Source of the DNA: Ruminococcus_G sp964621905
Lineage (GTDB): Bacteria; Bacillota; Clostridia; Lachnospirales; Lachnospiraceae
NCBI GenBank assembly: GCA_964621905.1
Contig: CAZUNG010000006.1
Location: 62,001 to 126,000, forward strand
DNA length: 64,000 nucleotides
Direction of reading: 5' to 3'
Program-made: the position numbers and the translations under genes
Notes under the pieces: model-generated
Told to the model about the DNA's origin: nothing
The model's input: only the letters and a program-made list of their open reading frames with translations
Database searches by the model: none
Shown here: in pieces, positions 1-8,381 of the stretch
Layout of the letters: the number at the start of each line of letters is the position of its first letter
Numbering within the stretch: position 1 is the stretch's first letter

Positions 1-700
1 AAAGATTCCTGCAATTCCTCCGGTATTGGCAGCACTTGTGATCGTTGTTGTCGGTGTTCTGGTGTGCGGACTTTACGACACCAGTGCACTGGCGGGATTA
101 AAATGGAGTGGTCCGAAATTTGTGGGCTATTCATTTAAAGGCTTTGGAAATGTCTTTATTTCTATTACAATTCCGCTGACGCTGCTCGTTATCGGTGCAG
201 AGAATACACAGGCGGTAGGTGTTTTGCAGGGCCAGGGGTATGAACCTCCTGTTAAGGCGATGACGGTGATATCCGGTATTGGCGGTGTGATTGCTTCTCT
301 GTTCGGAGGCCACAATGCCAACATTGCAGGGCCGATGACGGCAATGACAGCATCACCTGAATCGGGACCGAAAGAAGACCGTTATGCAGCGGCTGTCATC
401 TGTATGATTTTTACTTCCTTCGTGGCAATATTTGCAAGCATTGTCGTACCGTTTTTGGATACGATGCCGATTAACCTGATTTATATTATCGGCGGTTTAT
501 CTTTGATCGGTGTGATCCTAAGCTCACTTCAGGATGCCTTTAAGGCGGGAAGGTTTCAGCTTTCTGCGGTGATTGCATTTATTATTGCACTGTCTCAGCT
601 TTCATTTTTGGGTATCGGATCAGCTTTCTGGTCTTTGCTGATTGGTGTAATTATAGCAGTTGTAGTTGAACCGCAGGATTTGAAAGCAAACCGGAATTAA
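1..700 (+). CDS. BenE-like benzoate/H+ symporter, C-terminal part (gene begins upstream of the window)
   Basis: An open frame runs in from the left edge (first full codon at base 2), so the N-terminus lies outside the window and the TTG at 26 is not a credible start. The visible 230 or so residues are almost all hydrophobic, with about six membrane segments and a Gly/Asn-rich stretch reading FGGHNANIAGPMTAM, which resembles the conserved core of BenE-family benzoate transporters in the inner membrane. Substrate is not provable from this fragment; other aromatic or organic acids are possible. It sits just before a CdaR-type regulator, which may control it. A hairpin follows the stop. Confidence 0.7.
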   Translation, partial: KIPAIPPVLAALVIVVVGVLVCGLYDTSALAGLKWSGPKFVGYSFKGFGNVFISITIPLTLLVIGAENTQAVGVLQGQGYEPPVKAMTVISGIGGVIASLFGGHNANIAGPMTAMTASPESGPKEDRYAAAVICMIFTSFVAIFASIVVPFLDTMPINLIYIIGGLSLIGVILSSLQDAFKAGRFQLSAVIAFIIALSQLSFLGIGSAFWSLLIGVIIAVVVEPQDLKANRN

Positions 701-706
701 AAATAA

Positions 707-748
707 CAGTCATAGAGGAAGGCCACATACAGTCTTCCTCTATGGCTG
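707..748 (+). terminator. Hairpin after the BenE-like gene
   Basis: An 11-bp perfect stem, CATAGAGGAAG (711-721) pairing with CTTCCTCTATG (734-744), is extended by ACAG/CTGT. The T-run that follows is poor, so termination is likely but not certain. Confidence 0.55.
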
Positions 749-865
749 TATTGCGTTAAAAATGTCAGTGATGTATAATAATTATGTGGTATTTTCGGAA
801 TAGTCGACTTGATTTTTGGAAAACAGTGATCAAGACTGATTTCTATGACAGCAGAGGGGTTTGAT

Positions 866-1993
866 ATGATATCTCAGGTATTTGCTAAAAAATTTATTGA
901 AAACAGCCGCCGGTACAACGATTACAATTTTATTATTATTAACCCGGAGGGGATTATTATAGCGGCGACGGAAAAAGAGAGGATTGGCGATTTTCATGAA
1001 GCATCTTACCGGATGATGATTAACCGTGAAAATATAGCGGTTGTTGAAGTGGCAGATATTCCGCGGTACGTTGGTGTAAAATGCGGAATTGATATGCCGA
1101 TTATGTATAAAAATGAAATCGTCGGGGCAATTGGAATCACAGGTATTCCCGCAGAGGTAAAAGATGTACTTTCCATGGCGAGGATGAGCATTGAAACTGC
1201 GCTGGAGTACGAGTTTTACAAAGATGATCTTGCACGGAAAAACGGATACCGAAAAAGATTCTGGAAGATGCTGGTTGACGGTGATAAACAACATGCAGAT
1301 GAATTGATCCGCTATACGATTGAGAACGGGTATGACGTAAACCGATACCGGATTGCTATTTTGATAGAAATTAGAGAAAGAAAATTATCTTTTTCCTCTT
1401 TTGCTGATATGCTCTGTGCCTCGGAGCTGCTGAATCATCAGGATATCCTGCTCTATGCGGAGGGGAAGGGGTATATTATATTCCGGGATATTCCCGGACG
1501 CCCGGAGAATCTGTTCCGGGATTACAGGAACATTATAAGGGTGTTTCTGGTGACGCTGTCCGTCTATTTCCGTCGTTTAGGGATCTCATTTGATGCTTAT
1601 ATCGGCAGTATTCAAAATCAGATGGAGAACTATTTTTATTCTTACCAGCACAGCCACTGGATGCAGAAGAAAGGTCTTCACGAACAGTATTTTTATGACT
1701 ACCTGCAGGATTATATTTTTGAAACGATGCCGCAGACGATTATCGACGGAATTTTTAATGTGACGAAACCGCTGGTGGACCAGGCGACGAAAGAGAATTA
1801 TCTTTCGATGATACGGGCACTGATGAATCAGAATTATAATATTAATGACGCAAGTGCCGCCTTGTTTATCCATAAAAATACATTTAATTTCCGTTTTAAT
1901 AAAATAAAGGAGCACTTTGGCATCCAGCCGATGCAAAATGACAAGGACCGCAAATTTGCGGAGGCGCTGTACTATTATCTGGAGAGAGATTAA
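866..1993 (+). CDS. CdaR/PucR-type transcriptional regulator
   Basis: A 375-residue regulator. Residues 1 to about 130 resemble the putative sugar-diacid recognition domain (PF05651) and the last 50 residues are a PucR-type helix-turn-helix containing LFIHKNTFNFRFNKI. This architecture is that of CdaR, which activates diacid (glycerate, galactarate) use in other bacteria. The ATG at 866 is chosen because AGAGGGG (853-859) lies 7 bases ahead of it; an in-frame ATG at 845 has no such site. The neighbour upstream is a BenE-like transporter, so the real effector may be an organic acid imported by it. That link is inference. Confidence 0.8.
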   Translation: MISQVFAKKFIENSRRYNDYNFIIINPEGIIIAATEKERIGDFHEASYRMMINRENIAVVEVADIPRYVGVKCGIDMPIMYKNEIVGAIGITGIPAEVKDVLSMARMSIETALEYEFYKDDLARKNGYRKRFWKMLVDGDKQHADELIRYTIENGYDVNRYRIAILIEIRERKLSFSSFADMLCASELLNHQDILLYAEGKGYIIFRDIPGRPENLFRDYRNIIRVFLVTLSVYFRRLGISFDAYIGSIQNQMENYFYSYQHSHWMQKKGLHEQYFYDYLQDYIFETMPQTIIDGIFNVTKPLVDQATKENYLSMIRALMNQNYNINDASAALFIHKNTFNFRFNKIKEHFGIQPMQNDKDRKFAEALYYYLERD

Positions 1994-2102
1994 AGGGGAC
2001 AGGCTGTTAAAAGAGTTCTGGAATCGGTCAGTATTATGACAGCTCGTTTTTTGATGATTTTCGTGAAACAACATAAAAATATCGATAATCGATAAAAAGT
2101 TC

Positions 2103-2131
2103 TTGTAAAACAACAGGAAGAGTGATATAAT
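2103..2131 (+). promoter_or_regulatory. Sigma-A-like promoter for the DUF2975/XRE/DUF4173 operon
   Basis: TTGTAA (2103-2108), a 17-base spacer, then TATAAT (2126-2131) with an extended TG just before it. It lies 54 bases ahead of the first gene. Confidence 0.65.
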
Positions 2132-2184
2132 TCAATTAAAGTTCAGGGGGATTCAGGGATAATTATTGGAAAAGGAGCAGAAAC

Positions 2185-2637
2185 ATGAACTGGAACAAAG
2201 ATAAGAGTATTACATTATCACAGGTATGTGTATGGATTTTCACCGGATTACTGGCGGCAGGAGCGGTGGGGGCGCCGTGGCTGTTTAAGATGTTTATCGG
2301 CATACGGGGAGGAGCTCTTGACGGCACGCTGCCGTATTTTCTTATCAGTACGTATACGACGGTCATTCCGGTGACAGCTGCACTCATGTTGTTGTACCGT
2401 CTGTTGGGGAATATAAAAAGGGGCGATGTATTTCTTGCGGGGAATGTCAGGTGTCTGAGAGGACTGTCCTGGTGCTGTCTGGCTGCAGGTCTCATCTGCC
2501 TGATCAGTTCCGTTTATTATCTGCCGTTTTTGGCACTGGCGGTTATAGCGGTTTTTATGAGTCTGATCCTGCGCGTAATAAAAAATGTATTTGCGGAAGC
2601 TCTGGCGTTAAAAGAAGAAAATGACTATACCATTTAG
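2185..2637 (+). CDS. DUF2975 family membrane protein
   Basis: A 150-residue protein with four hydrophobic segments (about residues 10-32, 50-70, 90-110 and 115-137), of the size and pattern of DUF2975 proteins. These are almost always encoded just ahead of a small YozG-like XRE regulator, and that is the arrangement here: the XRE gene begins 15 bases downstream. The biochemical role of the family is unknown. The start has a good ribosome site (AAAGGAG). It is probably cotranscribed with the next two genes from the promoter at 2103-2131. Confidence 0.75.
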   Translation: MNWNKDKSITLSQVCVWIFTGLLAAGAVGAPWLFKMFIGIRGGALDGTLPYFLISTYTTVIPVTAALMLLYRLLGNIKRGDVFLAGNVRCLRGLSWCCLAAGLICLISSVYYLPFLALAVIAVFMSLILRVIKNVFAEALALKEENDYTI

Positions 2638-2652
2638 AAAGGATGTGCCAAT

Positions 2653-2859
2653 ATGTCCATAATTGTGAATATTGACGTGATGATGGCACGTCGTAAAATC
2701 AGCGCCGGTGATCTGGCAAAAGAGGTAGGAATCACTCCGGCAAATCTGTCAATTCTAAAAAACGGCAAGGCAAAAGCTGTCCGTTTTTCTACACTGGAGG
2801 CGCTGTGTAAAGTACTTCAGTGTCAACCGGGAGATATCCTGGAGTATCGGGAAGATTAA
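2653..2859 (+). CDS. Small YozG-like XRE family DNA-binding protein
   Basis: A 68-residue, single-domain Cro/C1-type helix-turn-helix protein. The recognition region ITPANLSILKNGKAK and the C-terminal CQPGDILEY are typical of the YozG group. It is preceded by AGAAAGGATG and sits between a DUF2975 gene and a DUF4173 gene, so it most likely controls this small membrane-protein operon or acts together with its products. There is no room for a sensor domain, so any signal must arrive through protein contact or expression level. Confidence 0.85.
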   Translation: MSIIVNIDVMMARRKISAGDLAKEVGITPANLSILKNGKAKAVRFSTLEALCKVLQCQPGDILEYRED

Positions 2860-2876
2860 CACAGAAAGGGGAAAAT

Positions 2877-4169
2877 ATGGGGAATCAAGATCTGGTGAGC
2901 AGCGAAAGCGGCTTACCCTGTGAAAGTGCGCCTGAAAACCATTGGATATTTGTATGGATGTATCTGTTGCTGGGCTATGGGATTGTCTGTGTGTTTACAG
3001 ATTTCGGCAGCGGCAGTCATTTCCGTCAAAATATCCCGCTGATTACCACAGCATATGCAGCGGTAGTTATGTTCTGGCTGCAGAAAGAAAAAATACGTAT
3101 GGCGGTGGAGAGCTGGTTCTGGCTGGCGGTGATGGGAGCCATTGCAGTGCCGTATGCATTTTGGAGCATTATGCCGGTTCTACAGGTGCTTGTACTGCTG
3201 GTTACAACTGCCTACTGGACTCTTTCGGCCTCCGGAGCGTTGATTGAGCAGCATGAGACATCACAGTGGATTCTGGCCGATGTCTGGCATGCGGTGGCGG
3301 AGGTGCCTTTCAGGCATATCTTCTGTTACTGGAGGGAGATGCGCGCAGGTATCCGAAGAACACGTTCCGGACGGCGGCTGGCAGGTATGCTTCTGGGACT
3401 TGGCATTGCCGTTCCGGTTCTTGCAGTGGCACTGCCTCTTCTGGGAAGAGCTGACGCCGGGTTTCAGGTTCTGGTGCGGCAGGGCATGGATTATTTCTGG
3501 GAAAACTGTCTGGGATATTTTCTTCGGTTCATACTGTCTGTGCCCGTGGCGGCATATTTGTTTGGGCTTGCCTATGGGGGAATTGTCAGGAAAAGCACAA
3601 GAGATTTTCATAAGGACAGTGTCCGTGCTGCAGTCATGAAACTTCATGCGGTTCCAAATGTAGCAGTCGGCACTGCAGTTGTGGCAGTCTGCGCAGCTTA
3701 TCTGGCGTTCATCGGGCTGCAGAGCACATACCTGTTCTCGGCATTTGCGGGGATGCGGCCAGAGAATTTTACGTATGCGGAATATGCCAGACGGGGGTTT
3801 TTTGAATTGTGTCAGATTTCATTATTGAATATTGCGGTATTGCTTGGAGCCAATTCATTTTCTAAAACAGCGAGGAAGGATAATAAAGTGCTTCGCTGGC
3901 TGAATGTTCTGATGTCTGTCTTGACCCTTTTTCTGATTGCAACGGCTGCCAGCAAGATGCTGCTGTATATCTCGGCCTACGGGTTTACCATAAAACGAAT
4001 TTTGACGAGTGTATTTATGCTGTGGATGGCCATTGTATTTGTACTGAATATCGTGCAGCAGCGCCGGGAATTTCCGATGATTCAGTATGCTGTATTGTCC
4101 GGTGCGATACTTTTCTGTACACTCTGCGTGGTGCCTGTCGGACTCTTGGTAAATGCAGCCATGCCTTGA
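2877..4169 (+). CDS. DUF4153/DUF4173 family polytopic membrane protein
   Basis: A 430-residue protein with a soluble N-terminus of about 20 residues followed by ten or more hydrophobic segments. The motif YAEYARRGFFELCQIS (about residues 298-313) is the signature I associate with DUF4173 membrane proteins. Function of the family is not known. The ATG at 2877 follows AAAGGGGAA; an earlier in-frame ATG at 2820 lies inside the XRE gene and has no ribosome site. Gene order (DUF2975, XRE, DUF4173) suggests a single envelope-related operon. Confidence 0.75.
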   Translation: MGNQDLVSSESGLPCESAPENHWIFVWMYLLLGYGIVCVFTDFGSGSHFRQNIPLITTAYAAVVMFWLQKEKIRMAVESWFWLAVMGAIAVPYAFWSIMPVLQVLVLLVTTAYWTLSASGALIEQHETSQWILADVWHAVAEVPFRHIFCYWREMRAGIRRTRSGRRLAGMLLGLGIAVPVLAVALPLLGRADAGFQVLVRQGMDYFWENCLGYFLRFILSVPVAAYLFGLAYGGIVRKSTRDFHKDSVRAAVMKLHAVPNVAVGTAVVAVCAAYLAFIGLQSTYLFSAFAGMRPENFTYAEYARRGFFELCQISLLNIAVLLGANSFSKTARKDNKVLRWLNVLMSVLTLFLIATAASKMLLYISAYGFTIKRILTSVFMLWMAIVFVLNIVQQRREFPMIQYAVLSGAILFCTLCVVPVGLLVNAAMP

Positions 4170-4513
4170 CAACTGTTACGTTTCAGGTACAGTTTGTACC
4201 GCAATGCGTGCGGATTCGGATATTCCAAATGCACCTGCATGGGATTATAACAGGCAGGTGCATTAAAATTATTTATCCATATATTAATCCGACATGTGTA
4301 ACGCACTCGTTCAGCTTTATTCACTCATTTTGCCATCCAGCAATGCTGCATCCTGGGAACAAAAGCAGCTGTCCATTTTTCCGGTGAAATATCAAGAGTT
4401 AACGGAAACCCCACACCACTGACCGAGAGTTGGTGATCGAGTTGGAGACGGCAAAGCATGCCTGATACAAGAAGTTGTTGCGCTATCTTCATATAAGAGT
4501 CGGTTTTATCTGG
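4170..4513. other. Intergenic region with one hairpin
   Basis: No gene is supported here. The only clear element is an 11-bp inverted repeat, AATGCACCTGC (4228-4238) with GCAGGTGCATT (4254-4264), followed by an A/T-rich stretch without a true T-run. It may end the DUF4173 operon. The stretch 4390-4470 shows no recognisable riboswitch class. Confidence 0.45.
4228..4264 (+). terminator. Possible terminator hairpin after the DUF4173 gene
   Basis: Perfect 11-bp stem with a 15-base loop, followed by AAAATTATTTAT. The weak U-tract leaves an attenuator or decay-blocking role equally possible. Confidence 0.4.
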
Positions 4514-4542
4514 TTGTCCTTAGCGCTTTTTGATGATAGGAT
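4514..4542 (+). promoter_or_regulatory. Candidate promoter for the NUDIX gene
   Basis: TTGTCC (4514-4519), 17 bases, TAGGAT (4537-4542). It lies immediately before the ribosome site AGGAGGAG of the NUDIX gene. Confidence 0.45.
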
Positions 4543-4576
4543 AAAAAAAACGGCTGGGCAGGAGGAGTTGAAAAAG

Positions 4577-5116
4577 ATGGAGTATCTGGATATAGTAACG
4601 GAAGATGGGATTCCTACAGGTGTTACAAAAGAAAGAAATGCTGTTCACAGGGACGGAGATCTGCACCGCACGTCACACGTATGGATTGCCAGGCAAAATA
4701 AAGATCACAGGATGGAACTTCTTCTTCAAAAACGCAGTATGAATAAAGATTCACATCCGGGATGTTATGATATCTCTTCGGCCGGTCATATTCCCGCCGG
4801 AATGGATTATCTGGAATCTGCGCTGCGCGAGCTGAAAGAAGAACTGGGACTGCCCGCAAAGCCGGAAGAACTTATAGATAAAGGGGTTCGGCGTGTCAGG
4901 TGGCAGGGAAAATTTCACGGTCAGGTTTTTCGGGATTATCAGGTCAGCAGAGTCTATCTGTTGTGGAGGGATGTAAATATCGAAGCATTATGTCTGCAGA
5001 CAGAAGAAGTGGAATCTGTGCGGTGGATGGAATATGAGAAATGCTTTCGGGCAGTTAAGGAGAATTCGATTCCAAATTGTATTGCGCTGGAGGAGCTGCA
5101 GATGCTGAAACAATAA
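4577..5116 (+). CDS. NUDIX hydrolase (isopentenyl-diphosphate isomerase-like subgroup)
   Basis: A 179-residue NUDIX domain protein of the COG1443 type, which hydrolyses nucleoside-diphosphate-linked compounds or resembles IPP isomerase. The Nudix box reads G-HIPAG-M-DYLESAL-RELKEELGL: the metal-binding REXXEE core is intact, but the first conserved Glu is Met. The first part (VTEDGIPTGVTKERNAVHRDGD) matches the usual N-terminal motif of this group. The start at 4577 follows AGGAGGAG by about 9 bases; the upstream in-frame ATG at 4475 is unsupported. The substrate is unknown. It lies just before the CDP-sugar cluster but has its own promoter, so a link is not implied. Confidence 0.85.
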   Translation: MEYLDIVTEDGIPTGVTKERNAVHRDGDLHRTSHVWIARQNKDHRMELLLQKRSMNKDSHPGCYDISSAGHIPAGMDYLESALRELKEELGLPAKPEELIDKGVRRVRWQGKFHGQVFRDYQVSRVYLLWRDVNIEALCLQTEEVESVRWMEYEKCFRAVKENSIPNCIALEELQMLKQ

Positions 5117-5196
5117 CAGAAAACCATTTTCTTGGCGCTCATTTTGTAGTATAGTATGAGTATGAATAAATTTACAAAAGTTGGAATGGAGAACGA

Positions 5197-5973
5197 ATGA
5201 AAGTTGTAATTCTGGCAGGCGGATTCGGAACAAGAATCAGCGAAGAAAGCCATCTGAAGCCAAAACCGATGATTGAGATTGGCGAAAAGCCGATTTTGTG
5301 GCATATTATGAAATTGTATTCTTATTACGGATACAATGAATTTATCATATGCTGCGGATATAAGCAGCATGTGATCAAGGAGTGGTTCGCCGATTATTAT
5401 CTGCACAACAGCGATATTACTTTTGATTTTACCAGAGAAAACAAGATGATCGTGCATAGTAATATATCTGAACCGTGGAAAGTGACCCTGATCGATACGG
5501 GGCTGATGACAATGACGGGCGGACGCATCAAAAGGATCCGTGAATATCTCGAAGAGGATACATTTCTTCTTACTTACGGGGACGGGGTGTCAGATGTCAA
5601 TATCAAAGAGCTTGTAAAATTTCATCATACACACAGGAAAATGGCGACCATCACGTCGGCGCAGCCCGGTGGCCGTTTCGGTGTGCTGGATATCCTTGAA
5701 GACGGAACCATCACGAATTTTAAAGAAAAGAAAAAAGAGGATGGCGGATGGATCAATGCCGGGTTCATGGTGCTCGAGCCGGAGATTATAGATTTGATCG
5801 AGGGCGATGAGACCGTGTTTGAGCGGTATCCGCTGGAAGAAGCTGCCCGCCGCGGACAGCTGAATGCTTATCGGCACAGTGGATTCTGGCAGTGTATGGA
5901 CACCATGCGTGAAAAAGAAAAATTAGAGGAAATGTGGATGTCCGGCAGGGCACCATGGAAGGTATGGCAGTGA
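5197..5973 (+). CDS. rfbF: Glucose-1-phosphate cytidylyltransferase
   Basis: A 258-residue nucleotidyltransferase that makes CDP-glucose from CTP and glucose 1-phosphate, the first step to CDP-3,6-dideoxyhexoses. The N-terminal signature LAGGFGTRI and the downstream KPKPMIEIGEKPILWHIMK give the nucleotide-binding and activating Lys region; TYGDGVSDV holds the catalytic Asp residues. Length matches RfbF/DdhA. It is the first gene of a run of twelve same-strand genes with almost no spacing, and overlaps the next gene by one base (TGATG). Family identification is very firm. Confidence 0.95.
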   Translation: MKVVILAGGFGTRISEESHLKPKPMIEIGEKPILWHIMKLYSYYGYNEFIICCGYKQHVIKEWFADYYLHNSDITFDFTRENKMIVHSNISEPWKVTLIDTGLMTMTGGRIKRIREYLEEDTFLLTYGDGVSDVNIKELVKFHHTHRKMATITSAQPGGRFGVLDILEDGTITNFKEKKKEDGGWINAGFMVLEPEIIDLIEGDETVFERYPLEEAARRGQLNAYRHSGFWQCMDTMREKEKLEEMWMSGRAPWKVWQ

Positions 5974-7031
5974 TGGAAAAGTTAGATTTTTACAGTGGGA
6001 AGAAAGTGCTGGTTACAGGACATACCGGATTTAAAGGGAGCTGGCTGTGCCGTATGCTGATCGATGCAGGAGCACAGGTGACCGGATATTCGCTGGAACC
6101 GCCAACAAGTCCGAACCTTTTCTCTGTGAGTAAAGTAGAACAGCAGATGCATTCAGTAATCGGGGATATCCGGGACTTTAAGCATCTGTCAGAGGTTATG
6201 AAAACGGCACAGCCGGAGATTGTACTCCATCTGGCGGCGCAGCCGATTGTGCGGGAATCCTATCAAAACCCCGTCTATACATATGAGACAAATGTGATGG
6301 GAACAGTCAATATTCTGGAATGTGTGCGGCAGAACGGCAGTGTGCGTTCCTTTTTAAATGTGACGACAGACAAAGTCTATCAGAACCATGAGTGGGAATG
6401 GGGGTATCGGGAAAGCGATGCGCTGGATGGGTATGACCCTTATTCCAACAGCAAATCCTGTTCGGAACTGGTGACTCACAGCTACCGGAATTCCTTTTTT
6501 GCAGATGGACGGACAGCCATCTCCACAGCGAGGGCAGGAAATGTCATCGGGGGCGGAGACTTTGCAAGTGACCGTATCATTCCGGACTGCATCCGGGCGG
6601 CCGTCAAAAAAGAACCGGTCAAAGTACGCAATCCGTATTCCACAAGACCGTTTCAGCACGTATTGGAGCCGCTTACTGCATACTTGCTGATTGCACAGAA
6701 GCAGTTTGAGGACGGCCGTTATGCAGGCTATTATAACGTAGGGCCAAACGATGATGACTGTGTCACCACAGGACAGCTGGTCGATATGTTTTGTAAAATC
6801 TGGGGGGACGGACAATCGTGGATCAATCAGTCAGAGGATGGACCGCATGAGGCAAACTTCCTGAAACTGGACTGTTCAAAGGTGAAACATGTCTTTGGAT
6901 GGAAACCGCGCTGGCATGTGCAGAAAGCCATCGAGAAGACAGTGGAATGGTCCAGAATCTATCTGGACGGAAAAGACGTATGTGCCTGTATGAAAGCACA
7001 GATCAAAGAATTTACGGAAGTAGGAGATTAA
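5973..7031 (+). CDS. rfbG: CDP-glucose 4,6-dehydratase
   Basis: A 352-residue extended short-chain dehydrogenase that converts CDP-glucose to CDP-4-keto-6-deoxyglucose using tightly bound NAD+. The Rossmann motif GHTGFKGSWL lies near residue 17, and the catalytic YSNSK (Tyr157, Lys161) is present. The ATG at 5973 overlaps the rfbF stop as TGATG and gives the usual N-terminus; in-frame ATGs at 5955 and 5964 would add 3-6 residues. The N-terminal FYSGKKVLVTG is typical of the family. Product feeds the RfbH enzyme encoded 4 bases downstream. Confidence 0.95.
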   Translation: MEKLDFYSGKKVLVTGHTGFKGSWLCRMLIDAGAQVTGYSLEPPTSPNLFSVSKVEQQMHSVIGDIRDFKHLSEVMKTAQPEIVLHLAAQPIVRESYQNPVYTYETNVMGTVNILECVRQNGSVRSFLNVTTDKVYQNHEWEWGYRESDALDGYDPYSNSKSCSELVTHSYRNSFFADGRTAISTARAGNVIGGGDFASDRIIPDCIRAAVKKEPVKVRNPYSTRPFQHVLEPLTAYLLIAQKQFEDGRYAGYYNVGPNDDDCVTTGQLVDMFCKIWGDGQSWINQSEDGPHEANFLKLDCSKVKHVFGWKPRWHVQKAIEKTVEWSRIYLDGKDVCACMKAQIKEFTEVGD

Positions 7032-7034
7032 GAG

Positions 7035-8366
7035 ATGTTTGAACATATGACAGAGAAGGAAGCAAGAGATCAGATTCTGCAGATGGTAGGCGCTTATTGC
7101 GATCGATATCACAACCAGAAAAAAGATTTTGAAGAAGGGGACCGCATCCCGTACGCCTCCCGCGTTTATGACCGCAGGGAGATGACAAATCTGGTGGACA
7201 GTGCACTGGAGTTCTGGCTGACATCCGGACGTTACACGGACGAATTTGAGAAGAATTTTGCAAAATATCTGGGAATCAGGTTCTGTTCGCTGGTGAACTC
7301 CGGTTCTTCTGCCAATCTGCTGGCATTTATGGCACTTACCTCCCCGCTTCTCGGTGAGCGCCGGGTAAAACCCGGCGATGAGATCATCACAGTAGCAGCG
7401 GGGTTCCCGACGACGGTGGCGCCGGTGATCCAGTACGGTGCAGTGCCGGTGTTCGTGGACGTGACGATTCCGCAGTACAATATTGATGTGACAAAGCTGG
7501 AAGATGCGGTATCTGACAGGAGCAAGGCGGTAATGATCGCCCATACACTGGGCAATCCATTTGACTTACAGGCGGTAAAATCCTTTTGTGATGCGCACGG
7601 TCTGTGGCTGATCGAAGATAACTGTGATGCACTCGGCAGTACTTATACGATTGATAACGAGACGAAACTGACGGGAACTATCGGTGATATCGGAACCTCA
7701 AGTTTTTATCCGCCCCATCATATGACGATGGGGGAGGGCGGCGCGGTGTATACGGACAACCCGCTGCTGCACAAGATCGTACGCTCCTTCCGTGACTGGG
7801 GACGTGACTGTGTCTGCCCCTCCGGCTGTGACAACCTCTGCGGCCATCGGTTCGAGAAGCAGTATGGAGAACTTCCGATCGGTTATGACCACAAATATGT
7901 GTACTCACATTTTGGATATAATATGAAAGCGACGGATATGCAGGCGGCAGTCGGCTGTGCCCAACTGGAAAAGTTCCCGTCCTTCATAGCGCGCAGAAAG
8001 GAAAATTTCTTACGGCTCAAGGCCGGACTTGCTGATGCGCAGGAAAAATTCATTCTTCCCGAAGCCTGTGAACATTCAGATCCGAGCTGGTTTGGTTTTC
8101 TGATCACCTGCCGGGAAGGCGTGGACCGCAATGCAGTGGTGCAGTATGCGGAAAAGAAAGGCGTTCAGACAAGAATGCTGTTTTCCGGGAATCTGATCAA
8201 GCATCCATGTTTTGACGTGATGCGGGCAGAGGGAAAAGGTTACCGCGTGGCAGGTGATCTGGCAGTGACCGACCGTATTATGACCGATACATTCTGGATC
8301 GGTGTCTACCCCGGAATGACGGATGCGATGATAGATTATATGATAAAAGTATTAAAGGAAGCATAA
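7035..8366 (+). CDS. rfbH: CDP-4-dehydro-6-deoxyglucose 3-dehydratase (E1 enzyme)
   Basis: A 443-residue PMP-dependent, [2Fe-2S] dehydratase that removes the C3 hydroxyl of CDP-4-keto-6-deoxyglucose. Two diagnostic features are visible. The lysine of ordinary PLP aminotransferases is replaced by histidine (PPHHMTMGEGG, His228/His229), and a cysteine cluster C-x-C-x3-C-x3-C occupies residues 259-269, fitting the iron-sulfur site of E1. In characterised pathways E1 needs an NADH-dependent flavin/iron-sulfur reductase (E3, AscD/RfbI) to finish the deoxygenation; no such gene is in this cluster, so electrons must come from elsewhere. Gene lies 4 bases after rfbG. Confidence 0.95.
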   Translation: MFEHMTEKEARDQILQMVGAYCDRYHNQKKDFEEGDRIPYASRVYDRREMTNLVDSALEFWLTSGRYTDEFEKNFAKYLGIRFCSLVNSGSSANLLAFMALTSPLLGERRVKPGDEIITVAAGFPTTVAPVIQYGAVPVFVDVTIPQYNIDVTKLEDAVSDRSKAVMIAHTLGNPFDLQAVKSFCDAHGLWLIEDNCDALGSTYTIDNETKLTGTIGDIGTSSFYPPHHMTMGEGGAVYTDNPLLHKIVRSFRDWGRDCVCPSGCDNLCGHRFEKQYGELPIGYDHKYVYSHFGYNMKATDMQAAVGCAQLEKFPSFIARRKENFLRLKAGLADAQEKFILPEACEHSDPSWFGFLITCREGVDRNAVVQYAEKKGVQTRMLFSGNLIKHPCFDVMRAEGKGYRVAGDLAVTDRIMTDTFWIGVYPGMTDAMIDYMIKVLKEA

Positions 8367-8381
8367 TGGGGAGGATGACGG

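Noticed and set aside
4390..4470. A riboswitch ahead of the NUDIX gene
   Set aside because: I could not match it to any known class; the sequence shows no clear conserved core.
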